Shown one piece after another: positions 10,185-19,681 of a stretch of 64,000 nt of DNA. A program made the position numbers and the translations under genes. Positions within the stretch are counted from its first letter, which is position 1. The number at the start of each line of letters is the position of its first letter. The notes below the pieces were generated by a model. The model did no database searches and was not told the origin of the DNA. It saw only the letters and a list, made by a program, of their open reading frames with translations. Origin of the DNA: Adiantum capillus-veneris (lineage: Eukaryota > Streptophyta > Polypodiopsida > Polypodiales > Pteridaceae); contig CM043943.1 of the NCBI GenBank assembly GCA_014529385.2, positions 159,422,247 to 159,486,246 of the forward strand. The letters are read 5' to 3'.

Positions 10185-10400
10185 AGATGACATCATCTCC
10201 TAATTATTGGGCAATTAAGCCACGGGTATTTTGATTAGATGCAATTGACATTGAGCCTCATACTTCATCACTTGGGTCTATTAGATGCCACATACCTTTG
10301 CACATTAATAAGTACATTGTTTTGCTCTACCATATGAAAAATTTATTGACATTAAAGGTGGTGACGATGGTGATTTTTTGCTCTATGAGATGTTCTTACT
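10185..10400 (-). pseudogene. Copia-D gag, N-terminal part (upstream of the Copia-A1 insertion)
   Basis: On the minus strand the segment reads MWHLIDPSDE, then NTRGLIAQ-stop-LGDDVI. It continues in the same frame across the Copia-A1 insertion point into SHITKIMDAKEAWDAL at 6078. WxLIDPxDE and the IxxAKEAWDxL block are typical of copia gag. The continuity shows that the two flanks were one gene before Copia-A1 inserted. Confidence 0.75.
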
Positions 10401-11670
10401 TGGTGACTTGCACAAGTAGTGTTTGATCTCTACATTGAGCATGTGTGCTTCAAAATTCTAAAAAACTTATTGTGCATTGAGCTATAAGGATAGTGTCTTA
10501 AACCCAAACAATCAACCACTAGGATCAATGGAAAGTGACTGTGCCAATAAGATTTTGTATAATCCAATGAATATTGCAACATTATTTTAAAAAAAATTAT
10601 TCTATGTGAACAACGTTAAAAAATTTGTGCTCTTCACTAGAGAGCACCACCTTGCTCGACCTTGAGCATTATAGAGAGACAACAATCTCCAAAAAAGGAG
10701 ATGTGTAAGGACAACCCCTTAATGTATAATATATAGCTATCATTAGTGGCGTTGATATGTTCAGAATAAAAGTTTGGAGGCAATGCCTTTTGTAGGCAGG
10801 TGGATTGCGGTCCTACCAAGTGAGTCGTGACCATGCTTTTTGTAGCTTGCAGAGCTGGAGCCTGGATATAAGTTGCCGACTGAAGAGATTGTGAGTGACT
10901 ATGAAATTTACCTTGCATCAAAGGCTGGGTAGGGACTGGCCTTAACAGCTTTCCATGTTATCAAAGTATCGCAGTTGATGGCTTTAGTCGTGGCCACAAA
11001 CCTCAACCAAGAATAAAACGGTGCTTTCTATTACGCTAATAAAGATCAGGCAAGGTGGGGTCACTCGCACACTTGGCGTGGCGTGTTCAGCCTAGGTTTC
11101 ACGTTGCTGCCCATAAATCTACCGACTTGTACACTTTGGAGGTGGCTCCCACCATTTGAAGGACACACACACACACACACATTCAAGAGGTTAAGAGCAT
11201 TGGATTTACACATTTAAAGGTTTTACAAAGAGCTGAAGCACAATGCATTCAACTATACAAAGAAACTTAGGTTTCATCAATGAGTTAATCACCTCCGACT
11301 AATGCATTTTTGAGCTCTAATGACGGATCTTGGAGAGATTGTCTTACACACACTTAATGTCGGAGAAGCACATACATAACACAAGTACTTGAGAGGATGA
11401 AAATAACACAGATTATGAAGGTTGAAAGCTTCCAATCCTCTTCTAATCGTTGAATTAGTTGTCCCAAGAGCTAATTAAGCAAGAGAGGTATATGCTCACA
11501 TGCTTAGGCACGTGATTAAGGAGGTATTCTCAACTAAGCGCATCTAAATATCCTCTAACCATCCTAATGAGGCAAGTGGCTCACATAAGAACATAAGCTC
11601 AATTAGGATGACAAGGACTAGTTTGAGAAACCCCAAACTTTTCTATTGCTAACCCTAGCTCAACTCCTAA
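10401..11670 (-). other. Copia-D leader between PBS and gag
   Basis: About 1.27 kb lies between the primer-binding site and the first recognisable gag residues. It is AT-rich, with stops in all frames and a short (CA)n at about 11163-11180. A 94-codon minus-strand frame (10921-10637) shows no copia similarity that I can recognise. A leader this long could hold packaging signals (inference). Confidence 0.5.
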
Positions 11671-11682
11671 GCTATGATACCA
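11671..11682 (-). other. Copia-D primer-binding site
   Basis: On the element strand TGGTATCATAGC directly follows the LTR end TTTAACA. It differs by one base from TGGTATCAGAGC, the site complementary to the 3' end of plant initiator methionine tRNA that copia elements use to prime minus-strand synthesis. Confidence 0.88.
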
Positions 11683-12018
11683 TGTTAAAGAACAACGATC
11701 AATATGAGCTAGGGTGGATGGATCCTAAACCCTACCATGATGCACGTGTGTGTGTGTGTGTGTGTGTGTGTAGTTGTGCACAAGACCTCTTTAACTCAAT
11801 TAGGTTCCAAGATAGAGTAGCTTGGACCATAAATAGAATGAGTATAGTGTGATCACAAGTTCACAAGTGGAGCAAATGTACTCATGATTTAAACTTGGAT
11901 GATTTTTCATTGAGACATGGGCCTCTTTTATACCATGCCATACATAGTTACATTGCATGTGGGTTTTATGCCCTTTCCTCTCCTTCACTCTCCACCAGAC
12001 TCATCACAATATTCAACA
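11683..12018 (-). repeat. Copia-D 5' LTR
   Basis: The 336-bp LTR pairs with 5027-5365 and shares a (TG)n tract at about 11748-11771. It is bounded by the PBS on the internal side and by AGGTG (12019-12023) outside. Several substitutions and small indels separate the two LTRs, so the insertion is not recent. Confidence 0.88.
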
Positions 12019-12023
12019 AGGTG

Positions 12024-12589
12024 TTTAAAGATAGCCATGGATAATAATACAACTCAATTAATTGGATAAGGAAGACGAAGCTTCAACACAAGGAACTCAT
12101 ACAATAAGGTATTTAGTACAAAGGTTGCAGGAAGCATTTTAAGATCTGTCTCCCTCAAGCAATGGTTCTTCTTCCAAGATTGGGAGAAGTGAAAGAGGTC
12201 ACTTGAACATAAGGTCCTTTGTGGTGATGACACAAAAGGGCATATAAAGTACAAAAGTTCAAGGGGGAAAGAACATCAGCTTCCTTTCTTTTGATGGAAC
12301 TTATGGCCACGCCATAAGGTGCTCAACAGTTTGATGCCATCTTTGGAGGTGAGAGATTCATTGAGCAATCCAAGCTATGCCATGTACCTATGTACCTCCA
12401 AAAGTCCACTGGTCAATGGTAGGGTAGTATTTGTATCCAAGGGACCAAGCCAAAGACTTGAAAGAATATAGAATTGCTATGTTATGGCAGTCCTTAACCA
12501 ACAAAGTCAAAGAGTGTAGAATTGCTATTTTATGGAAATTCTTAACATACAAAGCCAAAGAGGATGATCTTACGCCTTGGCATGGTCAA
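12024..12589. other. Unassigned DNA, possibly continuation of Copia-E
   Basis: This lies downstream (minus strand) of the Copia-E protease, where integrase would be expected. I could not find integrase motifs in any minus-strand frame. About 12440-12570 contains two loosely similar copies of a segment of about 60 bp (AGAATTGCTAT...AAAGTCAAAGA). Confidence 0.4.
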
Positions 12590-12942
12590 GAAGGGGGAGT
12601 TGATTCAAAATTATGTAGAGAAGTTTTGGGATTGTCTGTGGAGTAAGATGAAAACAAGCACATGAATCAATGATGCAGTTTTGTGCAAAACACTCATCTA
12701 GATCCAACAATGCATCTAAAATCAAATCAACAGTGAAAATCAATGTATTTGACAAGTGTGGCACGTTTCGAACAACCTCGCCTGGTGGAGACCCCTACAT
12801 TGAACTCCTCAATCTTCACACTACTCTTTGAAAGATCACACTTCACAATGGATTTTTCTTTCTCACACATCAAATAATGATTTTCCCCCTAAAATGGCCC
12901 TTCTTGTGGCTATGGTAGCATTCCACATTCCACATGTCACGT
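12590..12942 (-). pseudogene. Copia-E gag end and protease, left of Gypsy-A
   Basis: On the minus strand, 12942-12880 reads ECYHSHKKGHFRGK, a gag knuckle with the second Cys changed to Ser and the last one lost. Further down, 12700-12590 reads IIDSCACFHLTP, the copia protease active site (normally D-S-G) with Gly changed to Cys. Stops lie in between. The order knuckle then protease is correct for minus-strand copia. The matching upstream gag is at 29330-29800, on the other side of Gypsy-A. Confidence 0.7.
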
Positions 12943-14389
12943 TGTCGTGCCGCTCCACTTCTATGATGGAAAAAAGAGCAAAGAAATGCAAGTAAAGCTT
13001 CTTTGAAGCCTACACGTTTACTAAGCAGTGATGAGGGCTTGTTAACAGGCCACGTTTTATGGTTAATGTATGACAGATGCAGCTTTAAAGGGCCAACAAA
13101 TGCCTCAATGATGCTCAAAAGGAGTATGCTCGAGGTGATCACAGATGGTATATTATGATCTAGAACTGCAGTGCTTGAACTACCCTACCGGCCTGTCTTT
13201 ACGGCTCGTCGATTGGAGCTACGTGAAAAAGTTATGGCTGTTTGAAGTTTAAATCAATTGCATATCTGTACCGCATTGGGAAACTGCAGCTGAGGGGACA
13301 CAAATGAAGTGAATGCATGGGACTAAAGTGCTCACTTTTCAGAGCGTGTCGATGTTTTCAGATCAGCAATCGGAGCTCTGGTTGCCAAAATATTAGCAGT
13401 TTAAGTTCCATCGAGGGCTAGTTCCGTACCACTTTGGTCGCCTCGGTCGTTGTTCCATCTGGCAGTGTTAAGCTTCAGCCAGGGTTTTGAACGCAGTAGA
13501 AAAAGTGCTCGAGGAGAATCTTGTCCCGGATGTCATCTCATGTAGTGCTTGGCCTGCAGTAGTCGTGATTGGCAGTGCTTGGCTAGCAAGAATAAAACTT
13601 TGATGCACTTTAGAGAGCACATTAAGTGCTTGAGTGGATTTTTTTTAAAGGTCGTCTCCTACGGTACAGCACTGCTCAACAAGGGCTGTTGGAAATATGT
13701 TGGGCTTGGCAGGGTCTTGATGTTGGATGTTGGAATGAGCAATGATTTGGTCGATATGCATGTTAAATGCGATGGCTTTACGAAATTAAGTTAAGGTCTT
13801 AATGAGCTTTGTGTGCCAAATGCCGTGTGATGCGGTGCCTTGGCCGATATGTATTCAAAATGTGGTGCCCTACACGGAGTGCCTAGCATTGCCTCGGCCA
13901 GCATGTGTATCAAATGTGATCTCTTCTTTTTGCGGAGCAAAGCCTTAATAGATATGCATGTCAAATGTGGTGCCCACTATGAAGCAAAGGCCGCCCAAAG
14001 CAATTGAGTCAGTGGCCGCTCGCCAACTAAAAGGTTGCCCAATAGGGGCTTAATGTGTGTGAAGGGGGAGAAAATTAATGGGCGATGGTGTGAAGGCAGG
14101 GCGCACGCAGCGAGGGAGGGGGGAGAAGCTCGCGATGTGCCGTACTTAGCTCAAACACCGTCGATCTAGAAATGAGAATCAACGAGCACGTTGGGATGCT
14201 CGCTCCGATGCCATTCCCAGGCGATTTGGTGGTGGTCGTATAGTCGGCCTACCACATCATCAAAGCAGAGTCATGCACCCCTAGCAATGATGGTGCCGTC
14301 GTTGCTTAGGGGGAAGGGATTTTCTTTAAAAGAAAAACATAAGAGGTGGGAGAGATAAGGGGTAACGGGGGGAGTAAAAGAAGAAAAGG

Positions 14390-14660
14390 GGAGGTAACGA
14401 AGTCGGAGCTCGGCAAGGCGACATGAGAAAGGAACGTAAAGAAGGGAGCTCGGGAAGGTAGCGATGTCGGAGCTCGGCAAGGTGACACAAGAAAGGAACG
14501 TAAAGAAGGGAGCTTGGGAAGGTAGCGAAGTCGGAGCTCGGCAAGGCGACATGAGAAAGAAATGTAAAGAAGGGAGCTCGGCAAGGTAACGAGTCGGAGC
14601 TTAGCAAGGAAAGGATCTTGGCAAGGAGAAAGAGGAGCGGGGAGTCGGAGCTCGGCAAGG
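14390..14660. repeat. 64-bp tandem array in the Gypsy-A 5' LTR
   Basis: Units beginning AGTCGGAGCTCGGCAAGG start at 14401, 14465, 14529 and about 14592, a period of 64 or slightly less. Each ends with a GGGAGCTCGG block. The other LTR carries the same array with more units (from about 28282). Confidence 0.9.
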
Positions 14661-14688
14661 AAGGGAAGGAACAAAAGGGGAGAAGGCT

Positions 14689-14689
<1 letters not shown>

Positions 14690-14744
<55 letters not shown>

Positions 14745-14826
14745 GTGTGTGTGTCTCTTCCTTGCTCTAAGAACTCGAGCTCCCACCTTGTGACAAGGGC
14801 ATATGAGGGAGAGAAAGAGCTAAGGG

Positions 14827-14866
<40 letters not shown>

Positions 14867-14902
14867 AGCGTAAGGATGCAAGAAAAAGGGAGAAGGATTT
14901 GA

Positions 14903-14942
<40 letters not shown>
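14690..14942. repeat. Three (CT)n tracts in the Gypsy-A 5' LTR
   Basis: Near-perfect CT tracts lie at about 14691-14741, 14831-14865 and 14906-14942, separated by unique sequence. The equivalent place in the 3' LTR (about 28737-28759) has one short CT tract. Confidence 0.93.
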
Positions 14943-14945
<3 letters not shown>

Positions 14946-15515
14946 CTTATTGGAGTTCTCAAGAACAACATGAAGAAGGTGATAAGGACAATGAAGGTAT
15001 AAGCAAGGAGTGTGACGGCTTGGCCTTGCATTGAATAAGGAGATACTAACAGGGATTTGAAGTGGGAGATGAGAAGCAGGACAAAAGGCTCAACATTGAG
15101 ATGTCTCTTACTCTCTACCACAAGTAGACTTTGGGCAAGGAAGTCTCAGCTTCTCCGCACTTGACTTAAGAAAAGGAGAAACGATTTCTAAGTGCTAATG
15201 ATAGCTATTCTAAGCAGACAAACTTCAAGGTGCAGCCAGGGAAGAATTTTACCTTCTTGGGTGGATTTTGGGAGGATTAAGCTCTCACCAACTCGAGAAT
15301 TGTCAAGCAGTGCCATTAACGCAAATTTTTGTAATCAAATTTCACCTTCGGTTATCCATTACCATCTTGAGGCATTTAGTGTGCCAATTTACAATCATTT
15401 AAGTGTTATTCAATCTATTTGCTTGGTATAGAGCATATGGTTTGTTATTTTTCCCACAGTGAGCAGCCCGGTGTTAACCCGGCTCACCTCACGAACCCAT
15501 TATCCGTGACATCTT

Positions 15516-15531
15516 TGGTGAACCCGACGTG
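15516..15531 (+). other. Gypsy-A primer-binding site (probable)
   Basis: TGGTGAACCCGACGTG begins four bases after the LTR end. The TGG start and position fit a tRNA 3'-end match, but I cannot name the tRNA with confidence. It is not the initiator-Met site used by the copia elements here. Confidence 0.6.
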
Positions 15532-15567
15532 AAACTGAGCCGGGGTGGAAAAATTTAGCAAAGGAAG

Positions 15568-16475
15568 ATGACTACACCGCAAGAGGCGGCGATGCAGCAA
15601 TGTGTTGCCTACATGCAGCAGCAACAAATTGCACAACAACAATTTAATTTGCATGAGCGAATACGGAAAGCTCGACAAGCAGTAACAGAAACATTGCAGC
15701 GGTTCAAAGGTCAAGATGTTTCAATATATTGCAAAGTTTATGAGCAATCCATGGAGGATAATGGGATTGATGATCATGAAGCAGTTGAAGGTTTCCGTGT
15801 TGTGCCACAGCTTAGGGCTCGAATTGGGGAGATACGGGTTGCACAAGGACCAAACTGGTAGAATTTTAAAAAGGCATTACATGAGGAGTATTTCCTTGAA
15901 GATTCTCAAAGGGTAACTAAGCAGAGTTTTATGAAGTGGATCGAGCAGAAAAACAAGGATTTATCTGCAAGAGAGCTGCTATGACAATTTGAAAAGAAAT
16001 TTGAGCAGTTATCTACAGGAGACCAGTCATTGAAACCAGAACGGGTAGAGTTAATTGTCCAAGCTGCTGATCCACGGCTTCAAAAGAGCTTGGAGCAGCT
16101 ACTTGAGGATTCAATAGGTGAATTGGGTTTAACATCTGATTGGAAGCTGGTTTTTGAAGCAGTTAACATGATTGTAAAGCGACAAATGAGGGTGGATAAG
16201 CTGATTGTGGTTGATCCCATGGAGACAACGAATGAAGAAATTAAGGAAAAGTCAGCCTTTGGGAAGCACAAATTAGAGGAGCATGTTCTTGACGAGCTGA
16301 TCAAAGGTATACAAGAATTAAATATAAATTTGAAAGCAATTAAGCTTGAACGGGTAGGCACCAAGGGTTCCACTTCAGAGCCCAAGCAACGACCTCCAGG
16401 ATTGGGATGACCACTGCACGTGGTGTGATAGTAAAGATCATGAACGCAAAGACTGTGAAGATTTTGATGAAACTT
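15568..16475 (+). pseudogene. Gypsy-A gag (decayed)
   Basis: It starts at ATG 15568 (MTTPQEAAMQQ, Gln-rich). One frame is open apart from TAG at 15859 and TGA at 15982 until TGA at 16408. The N-terminal half is helical and Gln-rich, with a Lys/Glu-rich middle. Just past a frameshift a CCHC knuckle (C-x2-C-x4-H-x4-C) is encoded at 16415-16456 with the sequence CTWCDSKDHERKDC. The position and knuckle make it gag; the family is not one I can name. Confidence 0.75.
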
Positions 16476-16754
16476 ATAAGAAAAATGTGGTCTTTTGGAA
16501 AGACGAGAAAATTAATCTCAAAGCAACAGGTGAGCCGCTCCGCTTGAATTTTGGGAGGGGTGGTATGAAGAAGTTATAGTAGAAGCAGCTACATATGGGT
16601 TGCAGTTATACAATAATACAGATGATGAAGGTGCAAGAGCTAAAGGTGACTTGTGGCCCTATGCTTTGAAACTTGCAGAAACAGGCAAAGTGACTCATGA
16701 AAAATTGTGTCAACTTGGGAATTGATTTCCGGAGACTACAGGGTGGGCAGATCC
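16476..16754 (+). pseudogene. Gypsy-A region between gag and protease, left of Copia-B
   Basis: This is decayed coding sequence continuing from the gag knuckle, with stops near 16576. It ends in WADP, directly at the Copia-B insertion; the reading resumes at 22291. Confidence 0.55.
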
Positions 16755-17526
16755 TGATAAGTATGGAGTCTGATTTACCCTTGTAATTTTTTTGTGGTAA
16801 AAGCGCACATTTGTAAGGCCCCCATTATGAGGAGAAGTCATCGTGCGTGAAGGAAAATCACTCAACGGAAACCAAAATTTTCATCGCCAAGAATCAGCGG
16901 CAGAGACTTTTTTCCCCTCGTCGGAATATTCCTTTTCGCCGGATTATTATGGCCGGACGACGGCCGGAAAGTGGTCGGAAAACAACCGTCGGTTGGCCGG
17001 TGGCCGGTAATCAATGGTCGGTGGCCGGTGGTCGGAAGTCAATGGCCGGTGGCCGGTGGCCCAATTCAATGGCCGGTGGCCGAATTCAAAAGCGGACTTG
17101 TCTTATCAAGGGCGGCCACACATGGGTGGATTGGAGGGTCCGATTTGGACTTATCTACACAAGGGCGGCTACACATGGCTGCCTCTCATGAGAGAGGGCA
17201 GCCCTTTTGGCCTATAAAAGGAGGCCATTTCTACACACATTTCATAGTGTGAAGTTGATGCAACAAGGTGAGTGTGCAGTGGTGAGAGTGAAGCAAGGCG
17301 GGAGCTCCATTAAGGGTATAATCCCTTTGTAAACTACTTCTTGTTTTGAAGTACTAAAGCCATTGAGTGGCTGCTTTCCCGTGGACATAGCCCACATTGG
17401 GTGAACCATGTATATCGTGTGTACTCTCTCTCTCTCTCTACTTTATAATCTAGTGTATGTAAATATGTCTCTCTCCATTAAGTAATCTACTCAATTATCT
17501 ATTTAGCTACGTCTTATTTCCTAACA
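16755..17526 (+). repeat. Copia-B 5' LTR
   Basis: It begins TGATAAGTATGGAG and ends TTTCCTAACA. About 16945-17095 is a GC-rich block of imperfect GGCCGGTGG repeats. A TATA box follows at 17213. A CT microsatellite lies near 17424-17440. Confidence 0.93.
17213..17220 (+). promoter_or_regulatory. TATA box of the Copia-B 5' LTR
   Basis: TATAAAAG sits within the LTR, downstream of the GGCCGG block, and is conserved in the 3' LTR at 21977-21984. It is the likely core promoter for the element RNA. Confidence 0.7.
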
Positions 17527-17528
17527 AC

Positions 17529-17540
17529 TAGTATCAGAGC
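17529..17540 (+). other. Copia-B primer-binding site
   Basis: TAGTATCAGAGC lies two bases after the LTR. It differs by one base from the initiator-Met-tRNA site TGGTATCAGAGC. Confidence 0.88.
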
Positions 17541-17599
17541 AAGGTTTGCTCGTAGCTAAATTATCTCAAGGAAAGGATTCCTCGAATTGAGTGGGAGTT

Positions 17600-18415
17600 A
17601 TGGCGGAGTAAGGGAAGGTCAAGATTGAGAAGTTCAACGAAAAAAACTACCAACATTGGAAGATGCAGATTGAAGACTATCTCTACCAGAAGGACCTCTA
17701 TTTGCCACTAGGCGGTCTTGCAAAGAAGCCAGCAACGATGGCAGATGAAGCATGGATTGTCCTTGATCGAAAGGCACTGAGAACAATCCGATTAAGCTTG
17801 GCATCAACGGTGGCCTTCAATGTTTCAGAGATGAAGACCACGGAGGACTTGATGAAGTCACTTGACGACTTCTACGAGAAACCATCGGCATCCAATAAGG
17901 TATTTCTTATGAAGCGCTTGTTCAATCTAAAGATGGCAGAGAATGGTTCAATTGCAGAACACCTAAATGACTTTAACACAAACATAAGTCAACTTAGATC
18001 GGTGAAAATCAATTTCGATGATGAAGTGCGAGCTCTCCTTGTACTATCATCTCTACCGGATAGTTGGGACAGCCTTGTGATGGCTGTAAGTAAATCTATT
18101 TCTGGCACAAATACTCTTAAGTTTGATGACGTTGTGGGTGTTCTCCTAAGTGAGGAAATACGAAGGAGAAGCACAGGAGAATCATTAAGTGATGCATTGA
18201 CATTGGAAACAAGAGGAAGGCCTAAGGAAAGGTTCAAAAACCAAAAGGGTCGTGATCGCTCAAGGCGGAGCAAGTCACGCACAAAGTCAGTTCTTGAATA
18301 TTGGAACTGCGGCAAGAAGGGCCACGTTAAGAAGGATTGTTGGTCTAAGAAGAAGAAGGAGATAGAGTCTCAAGACACAAGCCAACATCGGAGGCCAATG
18401 TGGCAGGTAAAGTAG
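17600..18415 (+). pseudogene. Copia-B gag
   Basis: The ATG at 17600 opens MAE and is followed at once by TAA (17609-17611). The same frame is then open to 18415 (KVKIEKFNEKNYQHWK onward), a full UBN2-type gag. The knuckle near 18296-18340 reads YWNCGKKGHVKKDC: the first Cys of the expected C-x2-C is Tyr. A frameshift near 18385 separates gag from the protease frame. Virus-like-particle function is probably lost. Confidence 0.92.
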
Positions 18416-19680
18416 AGCAAGATGCTCTAATTCTCTCATTAGACAATGTGTCTAATTCCTGGATAGTAGATTCCGGAGCTTCATTCCACGCGACACCACA
18501 CAAGCAACATTTCCAAGACTACACCAAAGGTAATTTTGGGTATGTATACTTGGGAGATGATGAAGCTTGTAAGATTGTCGGCAAAGGTACAGTTTCTGTC
18601 AAAATTGCTAACGGAAATGAATGGAAGCTTAAAGATGTTAGGCATGTTCCTTCTCTTCGCAAAAAATTGATCTCTACAGGACAATTGGACGATGAAGGTC
18701 ACAACATTACATTCGGAAACAAACGGTGGAAGATCTCAAAGGGATCTTTGGTGGTTGCCAAGGGAGAAAAAGTCGGTACACTTTACTTATGTACTGTTAG
18801 CACGCAACCTTCATCTTGTGCAGCAACTACAGAAGTTGACAGTGCGGTGTGGCACTAACGACTTGGGCATATGAGTGCCAAAGGAATGCAAATCCTTCAA
18901 ACAAAGAAGCTTCTACTAGGTTTGAAAGAAGTGGACTTAGAGTTCTGTGAAGATTGTGTTTATGGTAAACAAAAGAGGGTAAAATTTCAAAAATCAGGAA
19001 ATGAAAGAAAAAATAAAAAACTTGAGTTGGTTCATTCTGATGTTTGGGGTCCTGCAAGTACACCATCACTTGGTGGCTCATTGTACTTTGTAACATTCAT
19101 AGACGATACGACTAGAAAAACATGGGTTTATGTCATAAAGAATAAATCCGATGTATTTTCCATATTTCAAAGGTGGAAAGCCTTTGTGGAGAATGAAACA
19201 GGTATCAAGGTTAAATGCCTCATATCCGACAATGGAGGCGAATATTGCAGCCAAGCTTTTGAAAGCTTTTGTGCTAGCAATGGCATTCGAAGGCAAAGGA
19301 CAACCCCAAGGACACCTCAACAAAATGGGATTTCGGAAAGGATGAACATGACAATCATGTAGCGAGCACGAAGCATGTGGCTACATGCAGGCCTACCGCT
19401 TGAGCTTTGGGCGGAAGCTGTAAGTACGTCTGTGTACTTAATGAATCGGTCACCCTCAACGGCATTGGATGGGGGAGTTCCAGAAGAGGCATGGACAGGT
19501 AAACTGGTGAATTATGCATTTCTCAAAGTCTTCTAGATAGAAGCTTAAGATCAAAGCTAGATGCAAAGTCCAAAAAGTGTTTCTTCATTGGCTATGGAGA
19601 AGGTGACTTTGGGTATTGCCTATGGAATCTTGAAGATGGTAAAATCTTAAGAGTAGGGATGTAATTTTTAACGAACAAAA
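18400..19680 (+). pseudogene. Copia-B protease and integrase
   Basis: One frame begins in the overlap with gag. The protease site WIVDSGASFH is intact. TAA at 18856-18858 falls inside the WH-RLGHMS zinc block. The integrase core has VHSDVWGP, ISDNGGEYCS and NGISERMN, the three acidic residues of D,D-35-E. TAG at 19360-19362 follows, then the frame is lost in about 19520-19680 (LNYAF-type region with indels). The enzyme would insert element DNA into chromosomes; this copy cannot encode it whole. Confidence 0.92.
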
Positions 19681-19681
19681 T

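Larger units (their letters stand above)
5027..12018 (-). mobile_element. Copia-D: gag-only, non-autonomous copia-type LTR element (minus), split by Copia-A1
   Basis: Two 336-339 bp direct repeats (5027-5365 and 11683-12018) start TG and end CA on the element strand. They are flanked by the perfect 5-bp duplication AGGTG (5022-5026 and 12019-12023). On the minus strand the order is 5' LTR (high coordinates), PBS TGGTATCATAGC, a leader of about 1.3 kb, gag, then directly a poly-G polypurine tract and the 3' LTR. Without the inserted Copia-A1 (6079-10184) the internal region is only about 2.2 kb and has no protease, integrase or RT. This matches the published class of terminal-repeat elements that carry only gag (TR-GAG). 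A deletion derivative of a full copia is the alternative. Confidence 0.85.
12943..15511 (+). repeat. Gypsy-A 5' LTR
   Basis: It begins TGTCGTGCCGCTCC and ends TTATCCGTGACA. It contains a 64-bp tandem array (about 14390-14660) and three (CT)n tracts (about 14690-14942). The minus-strand frames over the array encode repeated Leu/Pro/Ser-rich peptides and are products of the repeat, not genes. Confidence 0.92.

Noticed and set aside
12430-12646. 71-codon plus-strand frame with repeated ECRIAILW-type segments
   Set aside because: It arises from two loosely repeated DNA segments and lies opposite the Copia-E region; no independent evidence of a gene.
14390-14660. Possible CRISPR-like array
   Set aside because: Units are contiguous 64-bp tandem copies without unique spacers, in a plant LTR.
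14271-14674. Repeated Leu/Pro/Ser-rich minus-strand frames, also at 28112-28617
   Set aside because: They follow the 64-bp tandem array of the Gypsy-A LTR in several frames at once; no start context or conserved domain.
16847-17252. Three overlapping plus-strand frames rich in Gly-Arg-Trp, repeated at 21606-22016
   Set aside because: All lie in the GGCCGG block of the Copia-B LTR and appear in multiple frames, so they are composition artefacts.
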